From Bacteroides faecis MAJ27 (GTDB taxonomy: Bacteria > Bacteroidota > Bacteroidia > Bacteroidales > Bacteroidaceae): 64,000 bases of DNA. The first letter of the stretch is position 1, and each line of letters begins with the position of its first letter. The translations under genes were made by a program, and so were the position numbers. Location of the stretch: the NCBI RefSeq assembly GCF_900106755.1, contig NZ_FNNN01000014.1, positions 92,562-156,561 of the forward strand, written 5' to 3'. Positions 37,337-45,648 of this stretch are shown one piece after another. Under the pieces are notes generated by a model, which was given only the letters and a program-made list of their open reading frames with translations, did no database searches and was not told the DNA's origin.

Positions 37337-38725
37337 ATGACAGAACAATTGAAACAAAAGCTGAATGACTCCGCAGTGTTGCGTTGGAGTGTTCTAGCAT
37401 TAGTCGCTTTTACAATGTTGTGCGGCTATTTCCTCACAGACGTCATGTCTCCCCTGAAACCCATGCTTGAGAAAGAACTTCTTTGGGACAGTTTAGATTA
37501 CGGTTTCTTTACTAGTGCTTATGGCTGGTTTAATGTATTCCTGCTGATGCTTATCTTTGGTGGTATCATCCTGGATAAAATGGGAGTTCGCTTCACCGGA
37601 ATGGGAGCCTGTTTGTTGATGGTGTTCGGTTGCGGATTGAAATATTATGCTATTTCTACTACTTTCCCGGAAGGTGCAATGCTTTTCGGATTCAAGATGC
37701 AGGTCACACTGGCTGCCTTGGGATATGCTATTTTTGGTGTAGGAGTCGAGATTGCGGGTATCACTGTTTCGAAGATTATTGTAAAGTGGTTTAAGGGTAA
37801 GGAAATGGCTCTTGCTATGGGACTGGAAATGGCTACTGCACGTATTGGAACTACTTTAGCGATGGTGCTTACTGTTCCTTTGGCCGACTTTTTCGGATAT
37901 ACAGATGAGGGCGGTGCATTCCATACCAATATTCCTGCTCCGATTCTGTTCTGTCTCGTCATGTTGTGTGTAGGTACGATTGCATTCTTTATCTATACTT
38001 TCTATGATAAGAAGCTGGATGCCTCTCTGGATGCAGAAGGACTGGAACCGGAAGAGCCGTTCCGCATGAAAGATATTGTATATATCATTACCAACAAAGG
38101 ATTCTGGTTGATCGCATTACTGTGTGTATTGTTCTATTCGGCTGTATTCCCATTCATTAAGTATGCGGCTGACCTGATGGTGCAGAAGTATCATGTAGAT
38201 CCGAAACTGGCAGGAACCATTCCCGGATTGTTGCCGATTGGTGCGATCATCTTGACACCGTTGTTCGGTTCTTTGTATGACCGTATCGGTAAGGGAGCTA
38301 CGTTGATGGTAATCGGGTCGGTGATGCTGATTTTCGTACACTCCATGTTCGCTCTTCCTATTCTGAATGTATGGTGGTTTGCTACCGTTATCATGATTGT
38401 GCTGGGATTTGCTTTCTCACTGGTTCCTTCGGCTATGTGGCCTTCAGTTCCAAAGATTATTCCGGAGAAACAGTTGGGTACGGCTTATGCACTGATCTTT
38501 TGGGTACAGAACTGGGGATTGATGGGAGTACCTTTGCTGATCGGATGGGTATTGAATTCTTATTGCAAGGGCCCGGTAGTAGACGGTGCGCAGACCTATG
38601 ATTATACATTGCCGATGACTATTTTTGCTATGTTCGGTGTATTGGCCTTGATTGTTGCTTTGATGCTGAAAGCAGAGAACAAGAAGAAAGGCTACGGACT
38701 GGAAGAAGCAAATATTCAGAAATAA
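37337..38725 (+). CDS. Major facilitator superfamily transporter, substrate unknown
   Basis: 462 residues with about 12 hydrophobic segments, among them VLALVAFTMLCGYFLTDVM, VFLLMLIFGGIILDKMG (the MFS loop 2-3 region), FWLIALLCVLFYSAVFPFI and MTIFAMFGVLALIVALML. The cytoplasmic loop between helices 6 and 7 is acidic (DASLDAEGLEPEEPF). It belongs to the broad MFS group, but no sequence feature gives the substrate. It stands alone behind a terminator, 40 bp before a PqqD-like gene. Confidence 0.9.
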   Translation: MTEQLKQKLNDSAVLRWSVLALVAFTMLCGYFLTDVMSPLKPMLEKELLWDSLDYGFFTSAYGWFNVFLLMLIFGGIILDKMGVRFTGMGACLLMVFGCGLKYYAISTTFPEGAMLFGFKMQVTLAALGYAIFGVGVEIAGITVSKIIVKWFKGKEMALAMGLEMATARIGTTLAMVLTVPLADFFGYTDEGGAFHTNIPAPILFCLVMLCVGTIAFFIYTFYDKKLDASLDAEGLEPEEPFRMKDIVYIITNKGFWLIALLCVLFYSAVFPFIKYAADLMVQKYHVDPKLAGTIPGLLPIGAIILTPLFGSLYDRIGKGATLMVIGSVMLIFVHSMFALPILNVWWFATVIMIVLGFAFSLVPSAMWPSVPKIIPEKQLGTAYALIFWVQNWGLMGVPLLIGWVLNSYCKGPVVDGAQTYDYTLPMTIFAMFGVLALIVALMLKAENKKKGYGLEEANIQK

Positions 38726-38765
38726 TCAGATCCTATCAGGAATAAAGATATAAAAGAGAAAAGAT

Positions 38766-39113
38766 ATGGCTACGAAAGAGAAAATAAACCTCTTGGAGGT
38801 TATCCCTTGTCGTAACGAACATATTAAAGCTGAACGGGAAGGGGAGACTATTGTGCTCTCCTTTCCTCGTTTTAAGCGTTCGTGGATGAGTCGTTACTTA
38901 TTGCCGAAAGGAATGTCAAAGGATATTCATGTGCGTCTGGAGGAACACGGAACGGCTGTATGGGAATTGATAGACGGTCAGCGGACGGTGCGTGAAATCA
39001 TAGAAAAACTCGCAGACCACTTTCAGCGTGAAGCAGGCTACGAGTCTCGTATATCAACCTATCTTACCCAATTACAGAAAGACGGATTTATTAAATGGAT
39101 AATGAATAATTGA
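38766..39113 (+). CDS. PqqD-like (RRE fold) small protein
   Basis: 115 residues. The C-terminal 75 residues match the PqqD fold: VRLEEHGTAVWELIDGQRTV, REIIEKLADHF and ISTYLTQLQKDGFIKWI. PqqD-type domains bind leader peptides for radical-SAM or other RiPP enzymes. Here no PQQ or RiPP enzyme is next to it, so the family name does not give the function. The N-terminal part (LLEVIPCRNEHIKAEREGETIVLSF) is strand-like. It may be in one transcript with the MFS gene. Stop codon TGA lies inside the stem of a convergent terminator. Confidence 0.82.
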   Translation: MATKEKINLLEVIPCRNEHIKAEREGETIVLSFPRFKRSWMSRYLLPKGMSKDIHVRLEEHGTAVWELIDGQRTVREIIEKLADHFQREAGYESRISTYLTQLQKDGFIKWIMNN

Positions 39114-39181
39114 TAATGGATAGTGAATGCTTAGTATAAGATAATATCCGGTTGGCTCAACCTCATTGTCCATTATCAATT
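39108..39181. terminator. Bidirectional hairpin covering the stops of two convergent genes
   Basis: AATTGATAATGGA (39108-39120) pairs perfectly over 13 bp with TCCATTATCAATT (39169-39181). The TGA stops of both the PqqD-like gene and the minus-strand membrane protein lie in the two arms at equivalent places, so the repeat is symmetric. Confidence 0.65.
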
Positions 39182-39457
39182 AAATAAAGCCCATAGAAGG
39201 ACAGCGCATCCTATTAGGACGCCCATAATGATAAGCGTTCCCCATACGAAATAGTTGTTGTCTTTTTCTTTTTTCTTTTCCGAATCTTTAATGATGCGTT
39301 CCATTTCTTCCGGAGTCGTGTTCGGTAAGAGATAGGGATCATTGTTTCTTCTGAGTCTTCCTAGTTTGTCATTTCTCCGTTCCCGGCGTAAGCGGGAAGC
39401 TTCTTTGCCGTCTTTTAGCCGGCGTATCATGTCGAGCATGTGTCCTTCTCCACCCAT
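39176..39457 (-). CDS. Small single-pass membrane protein (93 aa)
   Basis: I do not recognise this protein. The first 70 residues are highly charged, with basic stretches (SRLRRERRNDKLGRLRR) and an acidic/lysine stretch (EEMERIIKDSEKKKEKDN). One transmembrane helix follows at about 71-92 (VWGTLIIMGVLIGCAVLLWAL). The topology would leave the charged part in the cytoplasm. It is 21 bp downstream of the DUF4831 gene on the same strand and likely cotranscribed with it. Confidence 0.7.
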   Translation of the reverse strand: MGGEGHMLDMIRRLKDGKEASRLRRERRNDKLGRLRRNNDPYLLPNTTPEEMERIIKDSEKKKEKDNNYFVWGTLIIMGVLIGCAVLLWALFN

Positions 39458-39478
39458 GATTTTTACTATTAAAGAGTT

Positions 39479-40543
39479 TTATTTACCTTCTTCTCTATCT
39501 ACTTTAAGTAGTCCACCGGTCACCGGATCAAAGTAAACTTTGATGGTTGAGTTCTTGTTGAATAATACAGGAGCCAGATACTCGATGATACCAAATTGAG
39601 TAACAGGTATTTCTCCTTCGTATAATTTCTTTTTGCCGTCGGTCAGCGTAATCATTGCCTGTCCCGGTACGTTATAGGCAATTCCATCCATATCTTTCTT
39701 CTTTTTTCCGTCCTCTTGCGGAATCTTCACCGTTTTCAGGTCTTTCAGGCTGATGTAGAATGGAGTGCCTGCCAAATCGTTGTTAGCAACTACGCCCAGC
39801 TTCTTTGAAAAGCGGAAAGCGACCTCATTGTCAAACTCTTTATCCGGAGTGAGGCGGACAGTGAATGTCTTTTCTTCCTTGTCGCGGGTTCCTGAGAACA
39901 TTTCGGTCATAGCTTCTTCCTGAAGATTCAAGTTGTCGAGCATGATCTTGAGCTGTGCGCCGTCCGAAGGCATGTTATCGGCTTGTCCGCGCAACAATGC
40001 ATTCTTGCTTTCGCGGATGTTATAGATTTCCTTTGCTACCAGTTCGGCCATTTTAGCAGTGGAGCTTGCCATCAGAATCTCTTCTGTGAGGAAGTCGCGC
40101 GGGTTGGCTTTCCTTTGTGAAGCAGGAGTGTTGGTTGCTGCTTTGGTGGTATTGTTACCACTGTAAGGTACGTTGATTGATTTGATGAGTCCGTCTTCAG
40201 TCAGTTCCATGAGAGGAGCTACCGTTTTGTCTTTCAGTTTGACGAAGTAGGTAGCTTCGCTGTTGGGTACTCCTACCGGCTTCACTTTCACGCTGCTCAG
40301 TTCCCAATATTCTTCGGGTTCGGCAGAGATATTGGTCAGTCTCAAATAGCGGTCGGCATACTTGCTGAATTCTCCCGGCTTATAGTTGACTTTGTTCGCT
40401 TTTATCTCTATTTCTATTTGAGTCTTGGGAAGGGCGTACACTACTCCGTAATCTTTTCCTCGTGTCACTCCTGTCAGCACTTCTGTTTGTGCGTGGGCAG
40501 AAGTGGCCATTAGTAGTCCTGTTGCTATGATTAACTTTTTCAT
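39479..40543 (-). CDS. DUF4831-family exported protein
   Basis: 354 residues with a signal peptide (IATGLLMATSAHAQ). The body shows DUF4831 features as I recall them: VLTGVTRGKDYGVVYALPKTQIEIE near the N-terminus, then ILMASSTAKMAELVAKEIYNIRESK with LLRGQADNMPSDG, then a strand-rich end. Such proteins are common in Bacteroides; their function is not known. A -7 element (TAACTTTG on the minus strand) sits 31 bases before the start. The end overlaps nothing and the next gene follows after 21 bp. Confidence 0.83.
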   Translation of the reverse strand: MKKLIIATGLLMATSAHAQTEVLTGVTRGKDYGVVYALPKTQIEIEIKANKVNYKPGEFSKYADRYLRLTNISAEPEEYWELSSVKVKPVGVPNSEATYFVKLKDKTVAPLMELTEDGLIKSINVPYSGNNTTKAATNTPASQRKANPRDFLTEEILMASSTAKMAELVAKEIYNIRESKNALLRGQADNMPSDGAQLKIMLDNLNLQEEAMTEMFSGTRDKEEKTFTVRLTPDKEFDNEVAFRFSKKLGVVANNDLAGTPFYISLKDLKTVKIPQEDGKKKKDMDGIAYNVPGQAMITLTDGKKKLYEGEIPVTQFGIIEYLAPVLFNKNSTIKVYFDPVTGGLLKVDREEGK

Positions 40544-40573
40544 ATTCGGTTCTTTTTAGCTGATTTTGAAAAA

Positions 40574-40581
40574 CAAAGTTA
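40574..40581 (-). promoter_or_regulatory. Candidate -7 element of the DUF4831 gene
   Basis: CAAAGTTA on the plus strand reads TAACTTTG on the minus strand, 30 bases before the start. The -33 box is not clear. Confidence 0.4.
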
Positions 40582-40616
40582 ATGAAGTTATTGAATAAAC
40601 TGTAAGTTCTTAACTT

Positions 40617-42128
40617 TTATTCGCTTACAAGCCTCCATGCTGCTGGCAGACAGGTTACGATATCACTTGCGATAAGTCCGATCATGCCCTGTTTTTTCTG
40701 GGCGATGTCTCCGGCTAATCCGTGAATATAGGTACCTATTTTAGCAGCGTCTTCGGCAGGATAGCCTTGTGCAAGTAGTGCCAGAATCACTCCTGTCAAT
40801 ACGTCTCCGCTACCTCCTGTCGCCATACCGGGATTGCCAGTCGGATTGAAGTAACATTTGCCTTCGGGAGTGATAATGGTGGAGTAAGCTCCTTTCAAAA
40901 TAATATGCACTTTAGCGGTGTGAGCCAGTTCGCAGGCTTTCATCAGGCGTTCGTAAGAGTCTTGGCATTTGCCGATCAGGCGCTCCAGTTCTTTGGGGTG
41001 AGGGGTGAGGATGGAACCTTTCGGCAGATGGGTGAGTGTATGCCGGTGATTTGCCAGAATGTTGAGCGCATCGGCATCTACTACCGTCGGAGTCTGGCAG
41101 TGTTCCAGTTGTTCTATCAGGGCAGCTTCCGTTTCTTCACTGCGACCGAGTCCGGGACCGACGCCGACAGCTTGATAATCATCGGTATCGGTAGGTACGG
41201 CAAAGCATGTTTCGCTTGCATCTGTTTCTACCATTGCTTCGGGCGCGGAAGTTTGCAGGATATCATTGTTGCATAACGGTGCATGTATGGTCAGCAGACC
41301 TACCCCCGAACGCAGACAGGCGCGGGCGGCTAATACCGATGCCCCTGCCATTCCTTTCGAACCGGCTATCAGCAGGGCATGGCCGAAGTTTCCTTTATGA
41401 GCGAATTGCCGGCGTGGCTTAATCAGTGAGCGGATTTCTGCGATTTCCAGCATTTCGTAATTGGTTTCTGTTTCTTCGATTCCTTCTTCGCTCAGTTGAA
41501 TGTCCAGCAGTTCCCATTCACCGACGAATTCTGTGTTTTCGGCAAAGAGGAAAGCAAGCTTCGGAAGTTGCAGGCTGAAAGTGACGTCCGCACGGATAAT
41601 ATTACTTTTTACATTGAATGTATTTTCTTCTCCCATCAGTCCGGAAGGGATATCGATGGAGACTACCATGGCAGGAGAAGCATTGATATATTTCACTACA
41701 GCAGCAAAACCTCCGCTCAACGGTTTGTTCAGTCCCGAACCGAACAGACCGTCAATAACGAGATGCTCGGGCGTCAGCGTAGGCGGAACGAACTGGGTAC
41801 TGATTTCATGAAAAGTTACTTCTTCCATCATCTCTACCAGTTCTTTATTCGTCTGGCAGTCGGGAGAAAGTTCTCCTTTTGTATTGAAGAGATATACTTC
41901 GATCTTGTATCCTTTTTCTGCCATCATGCGGGCAACGGCAAGGGCATCTCCGCCATTGTTTCCCGGTCCGGCAAAAATGGTGACAGGAGTTTCCGGATTC
42001 CATCTGTTGGTAATGGCTTTGGTCAGTGCCTGTGCGGCACGTTCCATTAAATCTATTGATGCAATTGGTTCATGTTCAATGGTATAAGCATCTAACTTCT
42101 TAATGCTGCTGCTTGGAAATATTTTCAT
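40617..42128 (-). CDS. nnrDE: Bifunctional NAD(P)H-hydrate epimerase and ADP-dependent dehydratase
   Basis: 503 residues. Repairs damaged NADHX/NADPHX in the cytoplasm. The epimerase (YjeF N) domain covers about 1-215 (SIDLMERAAQALTKAI, FAGPGNNGGDALAVARMM, VIDGLFGSGLNKPLSG). The C-terminal ribokinase-like dehydratase covers about 230-500 (HKGNFGHALLIAGSKGMAGA, VGPGLGRSEETEA, TPHPKELERLIG, GNPGMATGGSGDVLTGVI). Both domains look complete. A -7 element TAAGTTTG lies 28 bases upstream on the minus strand. Confidence 0.96.
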   Translation of the reverse strand: MKIFPSSSIKKLDAYTIEHEPIASIDLMERAAQALTKAITNRWNPETPVTIFAGPGNNGGDALAVARMMAEKGYKIEVYLFNTKGELSPDCQTNKELVEMMEEVTFHEISTQFVPPTLTPEHLVIDGLFGSGLNKPLSGGFAAVVKYINASPAMVVSIDIPSGLMGEENTFNVKSNIIRADVTFSLQLPKLAFLFAENTEFVGEWELLDIQLSEEGIEETETNYEMLEIAEIRSLIKPRRQFAHKGNFGHALLIAGSKGMAGASVLAARACLRSGVGLLTIHAPLCNNDILQTSAPEAMVETDASETCFAVPTDTDDYQAVGVGPGLGRSEETEAALIEQLEHCQTPTVVDADALNILANHRHTLTHLPKGSILTPHPKELERLIGKCQDSYERLMKACELAHTAKVHIILKGAYSTIITPEGKCYFNPTGNPGMATGGSGDVLTGVILALLAQGYPAEDAAKIGTYIHGLAGDIAQKKQGMIGLIASDIVTCLPAAWRLVSE

Positions 42129-42447
42129 TGCAATATTCTTTTAGTTTTTCGACCTACAAACTTACGCAAAAACTCTGAATTAATGCTTTATTCCGGTCGG
42201 ACTTTTATCGGAGTATGCGTCTGCAAACTTATAAAAAGAATTGAATCGTTTCTTTAATTTGTACCATTTTTAGCAGGAATCGGGGAATTTGGCCGGAATA
42301 TAACTGATTGTAGTAGCTACTCTGTTGATTATTTGATTATTTCGAAGAAAATGTTATCTTTGTAGTACATAATGTGCTTTGCATTATTTCCTGTGCTCAC
42401 AACAATTAGATTATAGTTAACGGATTGTTTAATCTTTTAAAGTTTGC
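42129..42447. promoter_or_regulatory. Divergent promoter region between nnrDE and the winged-helix gene
   Basis: 319 bases. The minus strand carries a -7 element for nnrDE (CAAACTTA at 42157-42164, read as TAAGTTTG). The plus strand carries a full -33/-7 pair for the winged-helix gene (listed separately). The middle is AT-rich without repeats or coding sequence I can support. Confidence 0.5.
42332..42362 (+). promoter_or_regulatory. Bacteroides-type promoter of the winged-helix gene
   Basis: TTTG at 42332-42335 and TATCTTTG at 42355-42362 are separated by 19 bases, which fits the Bacteroides primary promoter pattern (TTTG, about 19-21 bases, TAnnTTTG). Transcription would begin near 42370, leaving a leader of about 80 bases. 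Confidence 0.75.
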
Positions 42448-42672
42448 ATGATGGAAAATACGAGAATTGGCTTAAATGCCGGAAAAGTATGGCGTATCTT
42501 AAATGAGAAAGGTGAATTGTCAATGTTTGAACTCTGCCGCGAGTTAGGTTTGACATTTGAAGAAGTAGCTGTTGCTATTGGCTGGCTCGCCAGAGAAAAC
42601 AAAATTTCTTTCAGAGAAAAAGACAACATGCTCTTTGTCAAGATCGACGATGTTGAATTTAGTTTTGGCTAA
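42448..42672 (+). CDS. Small winged-helix protein (DUF2582-like)
   Basis: 74 residues, or 73 from the second of two adjacent ATGs. The sequence is one compact winged helix: TRIGLNAGKVWRILNEKGEL, SMFELCRELGLTFEEVAVAI and GWLARENKISFREK, with a C-terminal wing. Proteins of this family are small, abundant and conserved in Bacteroidetes. DNA binding is suggested by the fold but not proven. It has its own promoter and an inverted repeat after the stop. Confidence 0.85.
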   Translation: MMENTRIGLNAGKVWRILNEKGELSMFELCRELGLTFEEVAVAIGWLARENKISFREKDNMLFVKIDDVEFSFG

Positions 42673-42700
42673 ATGATGACCGATTAACATTTAAGGTGAA

Positions 42701-42746
42701 CATCCACTGAATTAATTACATGGTTGAAAACTTAATCAAGTGGATG
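42701..42746 (+). other. Inverted repeat after the winged-helix gene
   Basis: CATCCACT (42701-42708) pairs with AGTGGATG (42739-42746), with further pairing of ATTAA and TTAAT inside. No T-run follows directly, so it may be a weak terminator or an RNA stability element. Confidence 0.45.
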
Positions 42747-42829
42747 CTGGAGATGTTTTGCACTTAATTCTATACCCTTCTATTCTATAAGAACTTTCCT
42801 ATCTTGAAGCATTTTAAACTACTTTTTCG

Positions 42830-42837
42830 TACCTTTG
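42830..42837 (+). promoter_or_regulatory. Candidate -7 element of the POT transporter gene
   Basis: TACCTTTG matches TAnnTTTG, 30 bases before the ATG at 42868. A TTG at 42804-42806 is slightly too far to be a standard -33 box. Confidence 0.45.
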
Positions 42838-42867
42838 TACCCCATAAACTACTAAACACATAAATTC

Positions 42868-44412
42868 ATGAGTGCATTGAAGGGGCATCCGAAAGGCCTT
42901 TATCTGATTTTCGCGACAAGCACGGCGGAACGTTTCAGTTATTACGGAATGCGTGCGATTTTTATTCTCTTCCTGACGCAGGCATTGCTTTTCGATAAGG
43001 AGGCAGCGGCATCTATCTACGGTAGTTATACCGGACTGGTTTATCTGACCCCTTTGATTGGCGGATATATCGCTGATAAATATTGGGGAATCCGTCGTTC
43101 CGTGTTCTGGGGAGCGGTGATGATGGCTGTCGGACAGTTCCTGATGTTTATGAGTGCTTCCACATTGAATAATACGGACCTTGCACACTGGTTGATGTAT
43201 GGCGGACTCGGATTTCTGATTTTAGGTAACGGCTGTTTCAAACCTACCGTTTCTTCTCTGGTCGGACAACTTTATGAGCCGGGTGACAGACGTCTGGATG
43301 CTGCATACACCATTTTCTATATGGGAGTGAATGTCGGTTCTTTCGCAGCACCTTTGATTTGCGGTTATTTGGGTGATACCGGAGATCCGAACGACTTTAA
43401 GTGGGGATTCCTCGCTGCTGGTATCATGACACTGTTTACAGTCGTTCTTTTCGAAACCCAAAAGAACAAATACCTGTTCTCACCTTCCGGTGAACCTATC
43501 GGCATTATTCCTGACGCCAAACGTGAAAAGAAGGAAGATAAAGCAGAACATATCGTACATCCTAAAATGGATAAGGGGACAAAAATACGCAATACGGTCA
43601 TTATCACTGTTCTTACCATTGCCTTATTGGTCTTTTTCAGTTATGCCTTTAGTGGCGACTGGGTGAGTATCGGTATTTTTACTGCATGTATTGTTTTCCC
43701 TGTACTCATTTTGCTGGATGGTTCGCTCACGAAGATAGAACGCAGCCGGATTTTTGTCATCTATATTGTTGCTTTCTTCGTTATCTTCTTCTGGGCAGCT
43801 TATGAACAGGCGGGTGCTTCCTTAACGCTTTTCGCAGCCGAACAGACGAACCGTGATATTCTCGGCTGGGAAATGCCGGCATCCTGGTTCCAGTCTTTCA
43901 ATCCGCTTTTCGTTGTCATCCTTGCCTACATTATGCCGGGAATATGGAGCTTCCTGAACAAACGGAAGATGGAACCGGCTTCTCCTACCAAACAGGCTAT
44001 CGGCTTGCTGCTTCTTTCACTGGGATATCTTTTTATCTGTTTCGGAGTGAAAGATGCTGTTCCCGGAGTGAAGGTCAGCATGATTTGGCTGACGGGACTC
44101 TACTTTATCCACACTATGGGTGAAATCGCTTTGTCTCCTATCGGGCTTTCGATGGTAAACAAACTAAGCCCATTGCGTTTTGCTTCTTTAATGATGGGTA
44201 TCTGGTATCTTTCTACCGCTACTGCCAATAAATTTGCAGGTATGTTGAGCGGTTTGTATCCCGAAGACGGAAAAGTGAAATCACTCTTTGGCTATCAGAT
44301 CGCTACCATGTACGATTTCTTCATGGTATTCGTCGTAATGTCGGGTGTTGCTTCACTGATTCTGTTCCTTCTCTCGAAGAAATTACAGAAGATGATGCAC
44401 GGGGTAGAATAA
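42868..44412 (+). CDS. Proton-dependent oligopeptide transporter (POT/PTR2 family)
   Basis: 514 residues with about 14 hydrophobic segments. Family marks are the helix-1 motif STAERFSYYGMRAIFILFL (ExxERFxYY), GGYIADKYWGIRRSVFWGA in loop 2-3, and FYMGVNVGSFAAPLICGYLGD, a variant of the PTR signature. It would import di- and tripeptides together with protons through the inner membrane. It has its own promoter and sits 41 bp before hpt. Confidence 0.95.
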   Translation: MSALKGHPKGLYLIFATSTAERFSYYGMRAIFILFLTQALLFDKEAAASIYGSYTGLVYLTPLIGGYIADKYWGIRRSVFWGAVMMAVGQFLMFMSASTLNNTDLAHWLMYGGLGFLILGNGCFKPTVSSLVGQLYEPGDRRLDAAYTIFYMGVNVGSFAAPLICGYLGDTGDPNDFKWGFLAAGIMTLFTVVLFETQKNKYLFSPSGEPIGIIPDAKREKKEDKAEHIVHPKMDKGTKIRNTVIITVLTIALLVFFSYAFSGDWVSIGIFTACIVFPVLILLDGSLTKIERSRIFVIYIVAFFVIFFWAAYEQAGASLTLFAAEQTNRDILGWEMPASWFQSFNPLFVVILAYIMPGIWSFLNKRKMEPASPTKQAIGLLLLSLGYLFICFGVKDAVPGVKVSMIWLTGLYFIHTMGEIALSPIGLSMVNKLSPLRFASLMMGIWYLSTATANKFAGMLSGLYPEDGKVKSLFGYQIATMYDFFMVFVVMSGVASLILFLLSKKLQKMMHGVE

Positions 44413-44419
44413 AAAATCG

Positions 44420-44427
44420 TATTTTTG
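44420..44427 (+). promoter_or_regulatory. Candidate -7 element of hpt
   Basis: TATTTTTG matches TAnnTTTG and lies 26 bases before the hpt ATG. It begins 7 bases after the end of the POT gene; no -33 box is visible. Confidence 0.35.
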
Positions 44428-44453
44428 CGACAACTTTTTTAAAATGACCGGTT

Positions 44454-44990
44454 ATGGATACCATACAGATAAAAGACAAGCAGTTTACTGTTTCCATCAA
44501 GGAACAGGATATTCAGAAAGAAGTGATTCGCGTAGCGAACGAAATTAATCGCGATTTGGCAGGTAAAAATCCGCTTTTCCTCAGTGTGTTGAACGGTTCG
44601 TTCATGTTTACCGCCGATTTGTTGAAGCATATCACGATTCCTTGCGAAATCTCATTCGTGAAGCTGGCTTCTTATCAGGGAGTGACCTCCACCGGAGTCA
44701 TAAAGGAAGTGATCGGACTGAACGAAGACATTGCCGGACGTACGGTGGTGATCGTAGAGGATATTGTAGATACCGGACTGACGATGCAACGCCTGCTGGA
44801 TACATTGGGGACCCGCAATCCCGAAGCTATACATATCGCCTCTTTGCTGGTGAAGCCGGAAAAGTTGAAAGTAGATCTGAACATAGAATACGTAGCGATG
44901 GAAATTCCGAACGATTTTATTGTTGGCTACGGATTGGATTATGACGGCTTCGGACGTAATTATCCCGACATTTATACGGTAGTGGACTAA
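44454..44990 (+). CDS. hpt: Hypoxanthine phosphoribosyltransferase
   Basis: 178 residues. Salvages hypoxanthine and guanine to IMP and GMP. The PRPP-binding motif VVIVEDIVDTGLTM is clear, as are PLFLSVLNGSFMFTADL near the N-terminus, the flexible loop region LASYQGVTSTG and the purine-site end FIVGYGLDYDGFGRNYPDI. The length is normal. A 76-bp gap with two copies of TAAATTGTAAAT separates it from adk. Confidence 0.95.
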   Translation: MDTIQIKDKQFTVSIKEQDIQKEVIRVANEINRDLAGKNPLFLSVLNGSFMFTADLLKHITIPCEISFVKLASYQGVTSTGVIKEVIGLNEDIAGRTVVIVEDIVDTGLTMQRLLDTLGTRNPEAIHIASLLVKPEKLKVDLNIEYVAMEIPNDFIVGYGLDYDGFGRNYPDIYTVVD

Positions 44991-45066
44991 GATATATTAT
45001 ATATAAAAAAGAATAGGGCCAGTTTTTAAATGGTAAATTGTAAATCATTAAATTGTAAATGACAAA

Positions 45067-45636
45067 ATGTTGAACATTGTAATTTTCGGTGCTCCGGGTT
45101 CAGGAAAAGGAACACAGAGCGAACGTATTGTAGAAAAGTATGGAATCAACCACATCTCTACAGGAGATGTATTGCGTGCAGAAATCAAGAACGGCACAGA
45201 ACTGGGCAAAACAGCTAAGGGATACATCGACCAGGGTCAGTTGATTCCGGATGAATTGATGATTGATATTCTGGCAAGCGTATTCGACAGCTTCAAAGAC
45301 AGCAAAGGTGTTATTTTCGACGGTTTCCCAAGAACAATTGCACAGGCGGAAGCATTAAAGAAGATGTTGGCGGAAAGAGGACAGGATGTTACAGTGATGG
45401 TAGATCTGGAAGTTCCGGAAGATGAACTGATGACCCGTCTGATCAAACGTGGCAAAGACTCCGGTCGTGCTGACGACAACGAAGAAACAATCAAAAAACG
45501 TCTGCATGTATATCATTCACAGACAGCACCGCTGATCGACTGGTACAAGAACGAGAAGAAGTACCAACACATCAACGGCTTGGGTACTATGGATGGTATC
45601 TTCGCTGATATCTGCGAAGCAGTAGACAAATTATAA
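45067..45636 (+). CDS. adk: Adenylate kinase
   Basis: 189 residues. Interconverts ATP, ADP and AMP. The P-loop is GAPGSGKGTQSERI, the AMP-binding region HISTGDVLRAEI with DGFPRTIAQAEAL, and the LID region is short (RLIKRGKDSGRADDNEETI) and lacks the four zinc-binding cysteines. The short LID is usual for Bacteroidetes. The gene starts with ATG after the paired AT-rich repeats and is followed 12 bp later by obgE. Confidence 0.97.
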   Translation: MLNIVIFGAPGSGKGTQSERIVEKYGINHISTGDVLRAEIKNGTELGKTAKGYIDQGQLIPDELMIDILASVFDSFKDSKGVIFDGFPRTIAQAEALKKMLAERGQDVTVMVDLEVPEDELMTRLIKRGKDSGRADDNEETIKKRLHVYHSQTAPLIDWYKNEKKYQHINGLGTMDGIFADICEAVDKL

Positions 45637-45648
45637 TAAATAAAAAGT

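Noticed and set aside
45030..45066. Two copies of TAAATTGTAAAT before adk as a regulatory repeat
   Set aside because: AT-rich spacer repeats of this kind are frequent in Bacteroides; two copies give too little evidence.
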